A stretch of 64,000 nt of DNA. It comes from Hevea brasiliensis (lineage: Eukaryota > Streptophyta > Magnoliopsida > Malpighiales > Euphorbiaceae). The DNA is taken from positions 42,118,320 to 42,182,319 of the forward strand of contig NC_079504.1 of NCBI RefSeq assembly GCF_030052815.1, in the 5' to 3' direction. Each line of letters opens with the position of its first letter. The stretch's first letter is position 1. The notes below the pieces were generated by a model. That model was not told the DNA's origin, made no database searches, and was given only the letters and a program-made list of their open reading frames with translations. Shown here piece after piece: positions 36,433 to 47,568 of the stretch. The position numbers and the translations under genes were made by a program.

Positions 36433-36442
36433 CCTTATAAAT
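36433..36442 (+). promoter_or_regulatory. TATA box of the giant LTR-like unit
   Basis: 'ttataaatac' just right of TRIM composite 1, followed by a transcribed-looking leader ('tgtagagggacggacg'). It is the best candidate for the LTR promoter, which would make the first 5 kb U3 and the last 2 kb R-U5. Confidence 0.45.
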
Positions 36443-37456
36443 ACTTGCATGCAATACTGTAGAGGGACGGACGAAAAGGTGATGATTATAGTGGAAAGGC
36501 TCTGAAACTTGATTGAAGTCCTGCTACTCTGCTATTTTAAGTTTTCATGAGATAGAGAAACTTCAGAAACCAGTTTTCTTAAGTATCTCCATTGAAGGAG
36601 TGTTGAACCCTGAAACTTTTCATTTTCAGTTTGTTCACTGCTCTGCGATACCATTTCTCAGTTTGGTTTTGTCTTTATCATCTTAATATCAGCATTTTAT
36701 TCTCCAAGCTTAATCTCATTCCAACCCGGTTACTGTCACTTCGGCTCAACTGCATTCTAACTTGATATTTCAAAGTAGGCATTAGTCTATAGGCTATCTG
36801 CTCGCAGCTCTATAATATTTGTGGCTTCGCAGTTAGTTCAATAGACTCAACCTCCCACAGGTAAGTGTCTAGACTGTTGCTTTATCAAATGCTCGTGTTT
36901 TATTTTCTTTTTTTTCATGCTCGTAATTTTCATTAAGTTCAGTTATACTAAAGAGCCCCACGTAGATCCTTCAGGCCGATAGTCATTCTCTTGAGTTTAC
37001 TTTTTTCTGTTCATCAGTTCATGTTATTTATTTATTCTTAGCTCTTATTTCCTTCGAATATAGGTGTGCTGGTTACGGGTAACGTGTAAGTAGTTAATTA
37101 AAATGTTGATAACTGTATCTTAACACGATAATTTTTTTTAAAAAAAACAAGTAAAAATAATAAAAGTTTGAATAAATCGGAGGAAAAGTCATGAAGTCGA
37201 ACTACTAAACGAGCTCAGGGGATAACCTAGTATAGTGGGAATCGAGATCGGATTCCAGTTTAGTAAATGAAAGAAATCGGACATTGTCTGCTAAAGAATT
37301 CTAGTAAGGCGATCATAAAGGAGATCGGTAAAAGCTCGGTCTGGTATCCCCTCCCTAGTTATAAGGCATCAATGGGTTCAGAGAAGCCTCGCTCGGGTTC
37401 CTGGTGCCTTCAAGTGTCAAAACCCTTAGCCTAGGGTCCTCAAGATATGCGATCGT

Positions 37457-38090
37457 ACCGAATACTTTAAGAGATTGGGAGAGAGTTCTTACCCGATTCT
37501 CATCCAAAATATAAATAAAACATGGAGATCATAGGAGAGTTCTTATCCGAGATCCTTCCTAAAAAAAAACTTTAAATCGAATACTTTAAGAGATCGGGAG
37601 ATAGTTCTTACCCGATTCTCATCTAAAATATAAATAAAACATGGAGATCGAAGGAGAGTTCTTATCCGAGATCCTTCCTAAAAAAAAATTTTAAACCGAA
37701 TACTTTAAGAGATCGGGAGAGAGTTCTTACCCGATTCTCATCCAAAATATAAATTAAACATGGAGATCAAAGGAGAGTTCTTATCCGAGATCCTTCCTAA
37801 AAAAAAAAAAACTTTAAACCGAACACTTTAAGAGATCGGGAGAGAGTTCTTACCTGATTCTCATCTGAAAATTTAAGTAAAACAAGGAGACCAGAGGAGA
37901 GTTCCTATCCGAGATCTTTCGTTAAAATTTCAAACTGAACATTTTAAGAGGTCAGGGGAGAGTTCTTACCTGATCCTCATCCAAATCAAATATGAGGAGA
38001 TCGGAGGAGAATTCTTATCCAAAATCTCCCGCTTGAAACTTTAAATAAAATATATCTAGAGATCGGGAGAGGTCCCATCCCGAGCTCTCT
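37457..38090. repeat. Minisatellite, five to six units of about 118 bases
   Basis: Units begin 'cgaatactttaagagatcgg' at about 37,458, 37,577, 37,696 and 37,819, with more diverged units near 37,935 and 38,045. Each contains 'gagagttcttacccgattct' and 'gagagttcttatccgagatc', itself an inner half-repeat. It lies in the presumed R-U5 part of the giant LTR. Confidence 0.9.
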
Positions 38091-38521
38091 TAGTGAAACC
38101 TAAAATGGACAAAAACTCCAATACATAAGACGACTTTATCCGAACACCTATTCATTAAAGGGCCATCTCATGAACTCGTGTTCTTGGACAACCGTAGACA
38201 AGTGATATATCAAACACTCCTTTACTTTTGCACAAAGGATTAACATTATCACCATCCCAACCCCCTAATTACCCTTTTAATTTATAAAAGAGCATAACAT
38301 TAAATTTGTTTACCCTTACTGAGGGACGAGGCAGGGTGCCTAACACCTTCCCTGCCCGTATACGGACCCTGAACCTAGAATCTCTGTTTTTAAAGTGGTT
38401 TCTTTCTAATTTACCTTCACAAATGGTTTTCTTTAATTTCCCTCAAAATTAAAGTGGCGACTCCTCACTTTTCCCACTTCGGTGAGTGTTCGTCCAGGCG
38501 ACCGCAAAATGCCTTGTGACA

Positions 38522-39210
38522 ATGGCAATATTTCACAAATGTCTCTTATGCAGAACTTAATTTTACAAACTTGTATTGTGCAATTGTGATGGATTCTGCA
38601 TATATTGATGTGTTTTTTTATGATAATTTCTCATGATTTATGCTTTACAGGATTACATTTCTTCATTCTCAAGTATTTTTCAAACTTGCAAAACATTTTT
38701 TTTTTGTAATATGAATCTTGTTGAAATGTGCATAAGTAACTGCATAACTTATGCAATCTTGCATAACCAAATTTTTGCCATTTCATTTCTTGCCGAAAAC
38801 TGTATAAGAAAGTGCATAACTTATGCAATTCTGCACCGCCACAATTTTTGCCATTTTTCATTTCTGTCGAAACTTGCATAAGTTTGTGCATAACTTATGC
38901 ACTCTTATATGACTAACTTTATGAACTTCCCATTCTTGCCGAAACTTGCATAAGAACTTGCATAACTTATGCACACCCATTTTCCCTTATGTAGAAAATC
39001 GCACGTCCTGTGCAAATCAAAATTTTCGGCACACTCCACTTTCCCACCTCCCACTTCCCGTCGTTTCTATTCACAACCACCTTCCTTCCCATTTTTCTCA
39101 ACATCAATCCCTCTCCCCACACCCCTTTTCGCCGATCGATACCTAACTTCCCCTCTATCTCTTTTACTTCCTTCTTCCCTCCTCCATTCCCACCATCGTC
39201 GACCACTACC
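38522..39210 (+). other. Athila-like env leader with palindrome cluster
   Basis: Non-coding lead-in to the env-like ORF. It contains four perfect copies of the 15-base palindrome 'tgcataacttatgca' (38,741, 38,813, 38,887, 38,959), each preceded by a half-site 'cataag' or a near variant. A pyrimidine-rich stretch (39,040-39,200) leads to ATG 39,211 in the strong context 'accatgg'. Confidence 0.75.
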
Positions 39211-40821
39211 ATGGAAATCCATTCCTCTCAAGGCTCTCCTCTCCAAGTCATGCCCCTAGCAATGCAAGCCCCCAATCTCGATTCTCCTCCACAACAAACC
39301 CCTCCACCTCCTCCTACATCCACCTATAAAAGGAGAATCTGGTCTAAATCAACCTGTCCCATGGCCTCTGCACCACCTCTAGCAAAACACAAGGACCCAC
39401 CTGCTACTCCACTTTTGGAGCCTACACCTAAAAACCCCAGAACTTCGGCTTCCGCACGACAAGGAGTTGGTGTTTCTACCTCTACCCCATAAGCCAAATC
39501 TCCCTCCTCTAGTAAAAAGCAACCTTCAGCAGTGGCAACATAGGTATCCAAACTACCTTGGCCTCTTCCTAATGCAACTCATAAGGCAACTTTTAAGAGG
39601 CTAAAGGACAGAAAAGTGCAACTCACTATGTACATTTCTGCAGATGCTCTTCAATCTGTTGGTTTGTTTGATAATGTTGTTGCCTACCTTGATGGTCTAG
39701 GTTGGATGGAATTTGTGCATAAATAATTATTAGTTTATCCAGCCCTAGTTTTGGAATTTATTTCCTCATTTTTTGCTACTATGAAATTGCATGAGATAGA
39801 TTACATGCCAACTATGAAATTCAGGTGCTTAGGGCAAAATAGAGAGCTATCATTAGACCAATTTCACAGTATCATTGGGTTTGCTATTGATGGATTGTTT
39901 AGGGTCCCATATACAGGCATAGAGGTAGCAAATAAAGGTGTTTGAAATGCTGTTCAGTTTTGGAGAAGTATTATAAACCAATCTCAGAGTTTTTATGCTG
40001 GCAGATCCAAGACCTCCCAAATAATAGACCCAACACTTAGATTTATCCATAGGCTTATTACTAGCACCATCTTGGGCCGAGGGACTAGTTTTGGTGCTGT
40101 TGGAAAATCTGACTTGTTCATGTTATGGTGTGCTTTTCACAAAGTCAAAATATCTCCTGGTTACATCTTCTGTGAACATGTGCTGCATATTGCTACCAAA
40201 TCTGTAGGCGATATAGTCATGGGTGGGCTCATAACTGTTATAGCTAAACATTTTGGTTTCAATCCGGAAGAGCATCCTCTACCAGCACTTTCAGACACTT
40301 TATATTTTGATGCTACTCACTTATCCAAGACTGGATTCAATTTGCCAGCATTTGACACTGCACAACCAGTAGCAGATATAGGACCATCTGCACAACCAGA
40401 GGCACAACTTGCTCCAGCAGTCCAACAGCCTTCTGCTAAACCTGCACCACCTACTCAATCTGCACAGCCAACACCATCTGCAGCTAGACCCTCTTCATCC
40501 ACAACATCTCCTCCCTTCAACACTAAAGCCTTATTCACTTATCTTGAGAGGCTTAGTGATGATGTATATTTTGTGGATAGGAAGCTTAAATCTGGTCTTG
40601 ATACCCTTAAGGATCGTCATGATCAACTCTTTGATCTTGTTATGGAAACCAGAGACAAGCAGAAAGAGTTGAAAGAGATGATGAAGTAGCTCATGGCTTT
40701 TCTGGGAATTCCACCTCCACCTCCATCACCTCCTCCAGAACCACCCCTTCAGTAGTAGCCAGCTCCATCTAGTCCTCTAGTAGCACCTTTGGACAAGGGC
40801 AAAACCATAGAATTAGATTAG
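39211..40821 (+). pseudogene. Athila-type env-like / ORF-1 protein, seven stop codons
   Basis: A single frame of 537 codons from ATG 39,211 to TAG 40,819. The N-terminal 120 residues are proline/serine-rich. The middle matches the Athila env-like (putative plant transposon protein) family: LVYPALVLEFISSFFATM, IDYMPTMKFRCLGQNRELSL, FHSIIGFAIDGLFRVPYTG, FMLWCAFHKVKISPGYIFCE and VMGGLITVIAKHFGF. The C-terminal part is Pro/Gln/Ser-rich and ends in a coiled coil (LERLSDDVYFVDRKLKSGLD). Its role is unknown; a retroviral-type envelope has been proposed for Athila. Internal stops at 39,490, 39,541, 39,724, 39,943, 40,687, 40,753 and 40,756 can each be explained by one C-to-T change; no frameshift was found. 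Confidence 0.82.
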
Positions 40822-42175
40822 TTTTTATCTTGCTCTTGTTCAACTTTTAGGAGCTTTTCCTTTTAGATGTGCTGGAACAATTTTAGTCTATCTTGAATTC
40901 TATTTTCTTGAAGTACAATTGGATGGCTATTCAATTGGTTTTTCATTGCTTTTCATTGCCTTTGCTGCCCTTTTGTGCATACTTGTCAATACATTTTATA
41001 TATTTACATACCTCTGCTGGTGTTTGCAAGTTTTTCTTTAATATATCATTATGCTACAGCTTTTCAATATACTGCATAGGCTGTGAAACTCCTTATGCAA
41101 ATGTTCTGCATAACCTATGCAGTCCCTTATGCAACTCATGCCATACTGCATAGCTTATACATCCTCCTTATGCACCTGTTCTTCAAAGTATTTATTCTGC
41201 ATAACCTGTGTAGCTTTCTTATGCATCACCATCATCTTTTGAATTCACATTTTAGATGCTAAAACACTACTCTATACCAGGTAACTCTTTCTTTTTGCTT
41301 TAAAACTTAACTATTCCTGGTTATTCCTCTTTGCTTTGAGTTTTCATGCTGCACTGCCTTAGTAAGGTCAATGTCTAATTTTGAGTTTGGGGGTGTGTGC
41401 ATTTTGATTTTTGCTACATTTTTCATATTTCGAGTATAGGAACATCTCATCCCATTCCATTTACATATATATTATAAATATTTTACATACACATCCATAC
41501 ATTCATATACATAACACATTCACATACACATTATACATCACTTAGAAATTATACACATTGCATACAAATAGATTTCTTCCATTTAGTTAATGCATTGCTC
41601 ATTTTTAAGAATCATGCATCATGAAATAAAATCTTTTGCCAAATCCCTTGAGTAATGAGAAGTTGCCTATGAGAGTGACTTGACTTACCTTAAGTTGGGT
41701 TTGTAGATTAAAAGTTTGCTGAGAGGTGCAAAGTTTTGAAGTGTTTATCCCTTGCCTATATCTTCTTAGCCAAAAGCCACTCAACTAGTCATTTGGAGAT
41801 GGAAGTGTTTAGAGAGAGTTATTGGATAAAAGGTAGTCAAGTGATGTCTCACCAATCCTAGAACAAATTTTCTAAACCTTTCAAGGCGAAATACCAGCCT
41901 GTACTTGAAAAGAGAGATGATTAGGCATTCTTTGATTTAATCTTTCTTATTTTAAACCTTTGGCCTTTTTCCTAATTAAAATTAACCCTTACAAACCCCT
42001 TTGAGCCTTTATATTCCTAATTTTTCTTGAAACCCTTATTGCTACCTAGCCAATGAACCAAACACTCCAACCCTTTTCATGAGAATAATTATTTATAATA
42101 TTAGGTACACTTTATATACCCCTAAAAAAAAGAGAGAGAGAAAAATATATATAATAATGAAAGGGAGAAAAAATG
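40822..42175 (+). other. Athila-like env-3' LTR spacer, left part
   Basis: No gene. 41,060-41,230 has a decayed run of 'tgcataacctatgca'-like palindromes and half-sites, and 'gagtttgggggtgtgtgcat' at 41,381 resembles the polypurine tract before the LTR at 44,603. The rest is AT-rich. It continues after the TRIM array at 43,840. Confidence 0.6.
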
Positions 42176-43834
42176 TGTAACAGCCCGATCCTTCTCAAGT
42201 TAGTATTGTCCGCTTTGGCCCATGGGCCTCACGGATTTGTCCCTTGGGAGGTTTCATTCCCAAAAGCGCGCTGACCAAGTGAGGAAGGCTCCCACATATA
42301 TGGCCCAAATCTTTTCTTCCCGTTTCCGATGTGGGACACGAAGTTTCCACCCCAGTGCGTAGCTGGTTGAACAAGCACGTCCCAACCCCATCCCTGGGTC
42401 GTGACAAGCCCACCAGCTTCCGCCTGGTGCGTCCTCGCACCACACACCGTACTAGAGGGAGTCCAGCTCTGATACCACAAATGTAACGGCCCGGCCCACT
42501 AGTGATATTGTCCACTCTGAGCCGAAGCCCTCACGGATTTAAAACGCGTCAATAGGGGTTAGGAACCTCCATCTTATAAACCCAGCATCTCTCCCGTGTT
42601 TTGTCGATGTGGGATTTGCCTAGGGTGTTACAATCCACCCCCCTTATGGGACTCAGCGTCCTCGCTGAGGTTTGCCCCACCATCGTTCAAGGTTGCACGC
42701 GGAGCGGCTCTGATACCACAAATGTAATGGCCCGGCCCACTAGTGATATTGTCCGCTCTGGGCCGAAGCCCTCACGGTTTTAAAACGCGTCAATAGGGGT
42801 TATGAACCACCAACTTATAAACCCAGCATCTCTCCCGTGTTTTGTCGATGTGGGATTTGCCTAGGGTGTTACAATCCACCCCCCTTATGGGACTCAGCGT
42901 CCTCGCTGAGGTTTGCCCCACCATCGTTCAAGGTTGCACGCGGAGCGGCTCTGATACCACAAATGTAATGGCCCGACCCACTAGTGATATTGTCCGCTCT
43001 GGGCCGAAGCCCTCACGGTTTTAAAACGCGTCACTATGGGTTACGAACTGTCAACTTATGAACCCAGCATCTCTCCCGTGTTTTGTCGATGTGGGATTTG
43101 CCTAGGGTGTTACAATCCACCCCCCTTATGGGACTCAGCGTCCTCGCTGAGGTTTGCCCCACCATCGTTCAAGGTTGCACGCGAGCGGCTCTGATACCAC
43201 AAATGTAACGGCCCGCCCACTAGTGATATTGTCCGCCTCGGGCGAAGCCCTCACGGTTTTAAAACGCGTCAATAGGGGTTATGAACCACCAACTTATAAA
43301 CCCAGCATCTCTCCCGTGTTTTGTCGATATGGGATTTGCCTAGGGTGTTACAATCCACCCCCCTTATGGGACTCAGCGTTCTCGCTGAGGTTTGCCCCAC
43401 CATCGTTCAAGGTTGCACGCGGAGCGGCTCTGATACCACAAATGTAATGGCCCGACCCACTAGTGATATTGTCCGCTCTGGGCCGAAGCCCTCACGATTT
43501 TAAAACGCGTCACTATGGGTTACGAACTGTCAACTTATGAACCCAGCATCTCTCCCGTGTTTTGTCGATGTGGGATTTGCCTAGGGTGTTACAATCCACC
43601 CCCCTTATGGGACTCAGCGTCCTCGCTGAGGTTTGCCCCACCATCGTTCAAGGTTGCACGCGGAGCGGCTCTGATACCACAAATGTAAAGGCCCGGCCCA
43701 CTAGTGATATTGTCCGCTCTGGGCCGAAGCCCTCACGGTTTTAAAACGCGTCACTAGGGGTTACAAACCATCAACTTATAAACCCAGCATCTCTCCCGTG
43801 TTTTGTCGATGTGGGATTTGCCTAGGGTGTTACA
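42176..43834 (-). mobile_element. TRIM composite 2: tandem array of six LTRs plus one type-2 LTR, target duplication AAATG
   Basis: Flanked by AAATG (42,171-42,175 and 43,835-43,839). From the left, all reversed: a type-2 LTR (42,176-42,354), a type-2 internal domain (42,355-42,481), then type-1 LTRs of about 151 bases at 42,482, 42,723, 42,964, 43,204, 43,443 and 43,684, separated by five internal domains of about 90 bases. The period is 241 bases. In the element's own sense each internal domain starts with PBS 'tggtatcagagcc' and ends with a polypurine tract 'aaggggggtggat'. The outer ends belong to two different LTR families yet share one target duplication. Short open frames across the units are artefacts. 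Confidence 0.92.
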
Positions 43835-43839
43835 AAATG

Positions 43840-44618
43840 CTTGTCACCTTGTAAAAGTGTTAGTATATGTGCTTTTCACTGTTGTCATTCAAATTGAAAG
43901 AAATCCACCCAAAGTAATTAAAGGAAATGAGTTTGGGGGTGGCATTTTTAGGGACAATCATTAAGAGAAAATATAAGATACAAGCATAAAGTTTCAAAGT
44001 GTCCCTCCATTTTATGTATTTTGTAGAATATGCTAGCAATTGAAAATTCTCATTGTGTATTTCTCTCCTCTCAAAAAAAAAAGGGTAATAAGAGGTGTAC
44101 CTTATGTTTTCAAGATTAAAAATATTCTCATGCTTTGAATCCCTTTTCCCCTTTTCCTTTTTAACCTCATATTGAACCCTATAGCCCCATTACATTCCCT
44201 AAAAGACCTTTGATCTCTTGATAGTACTTGCTACATTAGTGGAGATAGGAGTAGGGAGTTTGACTATGGGATTGGAAATTTATTCATTCACTCATTAAAT
44301 TCCATCATTCTATATAGAGACACTTTGGCTATTGATTGTTCTAGAATTCCTTTTGAGCATGACTTTCTCTTTTGATTGGTTGGTTTGGGAATTTTGAATG
44401 ATAATTGACTTGATGGCTAAGCGGTGAAAGCTTGGATAAGCATTAGATTCTTTGCATCTTGAAGGATGGGTATATGGATTGTTGGTATGGCTAAAGGTAT
44501 GTTAAGTTACTTTAATAGGTGATTTTCATTGCTCTTTGGACAAGGCACCCCTAAAAATTTTTGCATTATGTTTTAAAGTTTGCTTGAGGACAAGCAAAGA
44601 TTTGAGTTTGGGGGTATT
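43840..44618 (+). other. Athila-like env-3' LTR spacer, right part, with polypurine tract
   Basis: Non-coding. It contains 'gagtttgggggtggc' near 43,929 and the working tract 'gagtttgggggtatt' at 44,603-44,618, directly before the LTR start TGATATATG. 'cttgaggacaagcaaag' just upstream also occurs, reversed, beside the LTR of the minus-strand element (58,731), which supports the same lineage. Confidence 0.65.
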
Positions 44619-46193
44619 TGATATATGAATTTTGCATAGTCATTTAGGTTTAATTTCATGGCCATTTTATTTAATTGTTAGTCACTTTTAGCTAATTTTA
44701 TTAGTTATTTAGATAGTTTTTCATGGTTGTTAATTTTTGGATTAATTTGTAATTTTACTTTATTTTGTAGGAAAAATGGTGTTTTTGAGGGACTAAAAAA
44801 GAAATTTTGCCAATAAGGAGTGATTTCTACAGCCAAAGATATCAAAAATAAGTTTTAAAGTTGAAGTATGAAGTGGCCAAATTGTGCATAACTTGCCGCA
44901 TAAGTTGTACAGTTCTGCACAGGGAGAAGAAGCAATTTTTCCATTCCTGCCAAAATCTGCATAAGTCACTGCATGACTTATGCAGACTTGCTCCATGCTT
45001 ATGCAGCTTCACACAGAGGGCCCAAAAACCTGCTGAAAACTGCATAAGGGACTGCATAACTTATGCAATCCACTTATGCAGTTTCATAGAGTCTTTATAA
45101 TGAGCTGGCGGAAGATTCCCTCATGAAAACTACACCTCAAACACACCATTTTAGGGCTACTTGTCACAAAAAAAAAGATATAAATAGGTTCTTATCTTTA
45201 GAGAAAAAGGATGAGACAAAAAAAAGGCAGCAGCAGGGGAAGAGTCAGAAAACAGAGCAAAATGTCACCTCTCCATTTCTAGAACAGATTTGGAGTTTTC
45301 TTCTTTTCTTCCCTATTTCCTACCTTTCTTGCATTGGGTTTCTTAGTTCTTAGCTTAGATTTAAGATTTCTTTCTATATTTACTTAGAATCTCTTATAAA
45401 TATTATGGATAGTGAGTAGTTTTCATAGATTCTGGAGTTGGGATGTAATATTTGAGATATTTTGTGGATTTTGATTGGGTAATCTATATTTTGTGGGTTT
45501 TATGAAGTTTTATCCATTTCTTGTGTGCTTAATGACATGCTTAGTGTAGGATACCATTAAGTATTATTTTTAATCCATGGTTAAAGCACTGAAAGGAGAA
45601 AACCATGTGATAGATAATCAAGAAATTGGACTTAATTAACTTAGATCTAGAAATAGACTAGGGATTAAGAGGATCGACAGATTGATTAAGGAACTTAATA
45701 GGTCTTGATTAATTTTGACTCCACGAAAGTAGGATTAGATTGATTAAGGCACTCTTTGTCTCACTCAAAAGAGTATTCAAAGGATTAATAATTAATCTCT
45801 TTAAAACCCATAATTTCCATGAGATTGGATAACCAATGTAAAAATCCCAAAATAGATTGAATATGAACTCCCAAACTCCGGAATCGCCCTTTTATCATTA
45901 TTAATTTATAATCAAATTTAATTGCTTACATTTCAAATCTTGCTATATTTCAATTTGTTTATTTTAACTTGCCGCAAATTTAGCTGAAGCTTCGCATTAT
46001 TAATTAGATTGTTAATTTTGCATATATAGATTTCACACTTCAATATCCATCAATATATTACTTTAATTTCAAAATTATTTCAAATTAGTCAATTTTTATA
46101 TCAAAAATTCAATCATTAACACAACTCTTCGTGGGAACGATAACTTTTCTATATTACTTGTACGGCCCGTGCACTTGAGGTTAGGACACATCA
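44619..46193 (+). repeat. 3' LTR of the plus-strand Athila-like element
   Basis: Starts TGATATATGAATTTTGC right after a polypurine tract and ends '...cacttgaggttaggacacatca', about 1,575 bases. The 3' end phrase 'ttcgtgggaacgataact' is typical of Athila LTRs. It contains further 'tgcataacttatgca' palindromes and half-sites (44,880-45,085; perfect copy 45,053-45,067). The right flank ATGAT belongs to chromovirus gag; the left partner is lost. Confidence 0.82.
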
Positions 46194-46906
46194 ATGATGA
46201 TCCAGCCACAGCAGAGTATTGGCTAGAGAGGACAGAGAGGGTATTGTAGCAATTACACTGCACCCCAGAGCAGTAGTTGGAGTGTGCTCTGTTACTACTA
46301 TAGGAGGATGCTTATAGATGGTGGGTGATAGTATCGAGGGTGGTACAGCCTGCATAGATTACTTGGGAGTTCTTTCTGGCTGAATTCAGAAAGAAATACA
46401 TCAGCCACGTGTACTTGCATGCTAGAAGGAGAGAATTCCTGGCACTGAGACAGAGGCAGCTTACAATCTCCGAATATGAGCAGGAATTCACGAGACTTAG
46501 TGGATATGCATTGGAGTTGATGTCCACAGAAATTAAAGAATACAGAAGATTTGAGGACGGACTGAATGACAACATCAGGTTGATAGTGACATCCCATCAC
46601 TTCACAGACTTTTCCTAGTTGATAGCATCAACCCTGGATATGGAGAGAGTCAGAGATGAGGAGCAGTCCAGGAGGGATAGGCAACGTAAAAGAGGCTCCG
46701 GATATAGTTAGTATGGTTCAGCAACCACGGGTAGTAAGAGGCCCAAGGAGTGTCAGGGTCAAACTCAGGGCCGGGGCAAGAGGCAGAAAGCTCAATTTGC
46801 TCCAAGGAGAGGAGGAGGACAGTCTGGTGTATTAGTGGGTAGTTCACCTGGTGCAGCTACACGGGGATTAGCCCCACCACCAGCTTATACACATTGTGGG
46901 ATGCCC

Positions 46907-47391
46907 TGTAACACCCTAGGCAAATCCCACATCGACAAAACACGGGAGAGATGTTGGGTTTATAAGTTAGTGGTTCGTAACTCCTAGTGACGCGTTTTAA
47001 AACCGTGAGGGCTTCAGCCTAGAGCGGACAATATCACTAGTGGGCCGGGCCGTTACATTTGTGGTATCACTAGGAGTTACGAACCACCAACTTATAAACC
47101 CAGCATCTCTCCCATGTTTTGTCGATGTGGGATTTGCCTAGGGTGTTACAATCCACCCCCCTTATGGGACTCAGCGTCCTCGCTGAGGTTTGCCCCACCA
47201 TCGTTCAAGGTTGCACGCGGAGCGGCTCTGATACCACAAATGTAACGGCCCGGCCCACTAGTGATATTGTCCGCTCTAGGCCGAAGCCCGCACGGTTTTA
47301 AAACGCGTCAATAGGGGTTACAAACCATCAACTTATAAACCCAGCATCTCTCCTGTGTTTTGTCGATGTGGGATTTGCCTAGGGTGTTACA
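46907..47391. mobile_element. TRIM composite 3: palindromic element, target duplication TGCCC
   Basis: Flanked by TGCCC (46,902-46,906 and 47,392-47,396). Layout: a full forward type-1 LTR (46,907-47,057), the first 11 bases of the internal domain ('tttgtggtatc', the start of the PBS), then an abrupt switch to a reversed partial LTR (47,069-47,150), a full reversed internal domain (47,151-47,240) and a full reversed LTR (47,241-47,391). The switch point shares TCA between the PBS and the LTR interior. Two outer LTR ends in opposite orientation carry one target duplication. Confidence 0.92.
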
Positions 47392-47568
47392 TGCCCACAG
47401 AGGAGAGTGCAGATTATTGATTGGTGGATGCTTCAGATGCGGGTCTATGGATCACTTCCTGAAGGATTGCCCATAGCGGGGTGCTAGTGTTCCCACTGCT
47501 CCACCCCAGACAGAGAGACCTACCCTAGCAGCACAGAGGGGTAGAAGACTCGCGAGGCCTGATATAGC

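Larger units (their letters stand above)
31362..38521 (+). mobile_element. Giant TG...CA unit (putative solo LTR, Tat/Ogre-like) with target duplication ATGGC
   Basis: The unit begins TGTCGACTCC and ends CCTTGTGACA. It is flanked by ATGGC at 31,357-31,361 and again at 38,522-38,526, and removing it rejoins Athila spacer sequence. No second copy of either end occurs inside it, so it fits a single, solo LTR of about 6.4 kb once the nested TRIM is subtracted. The 3' part holds a plus-strand TATA box (36,433), a 118-base minisatellite and 'gaggcagggtgcctaacacc...ttccctgcccgta', a phrase usual in U5 of Tat/Ogre elements. The 5' half carries antisense gene-like units. Family placement is an inference; boundaries rest on the duplication. 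Confidence 0.65.
30615..46193 (+). mobile_element. Athila-like Ty3/gypsy element, 3' part, plus strand (interrupted)
   Basis: The order is that of Athila elements: end of integrase (30,615-30,770), spacer, env-like ORF (39,211-40,821), spacer, polypurine tract (44,603-44,618) and 3' LTR (44,619-46,193). A 7.2 kb unit flanked by ATGGC sits in the first spacer and a TRIM array flanked by AAATG sits in the second. The gag-pol part and 5' LTR are missing. The right flank is chromovirus gag (atgat...), so this element inserted into that gag before the later losses. Confidence 0.78.

Noticed and set aside
35800..36440. Several 60-115 codon open frames recurring across the TRIM copies (MSMWDLPRVLQ...)
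   Set aside because: The same frame recurs every 241 bases and crosses LTR, primer site and polypurine tract. TRIMs are non-coding, and the frame is a by-product of repetition.
38450..38475. 'tggcgactcctcac' as a tRNA-Arg-type primer-binding site of an Ogre element
   Set aside because: The LTR-like unit continues about 60 bases further to GTGACA, where the ATGGC duplication sits, so this phrase lies inside the unit.
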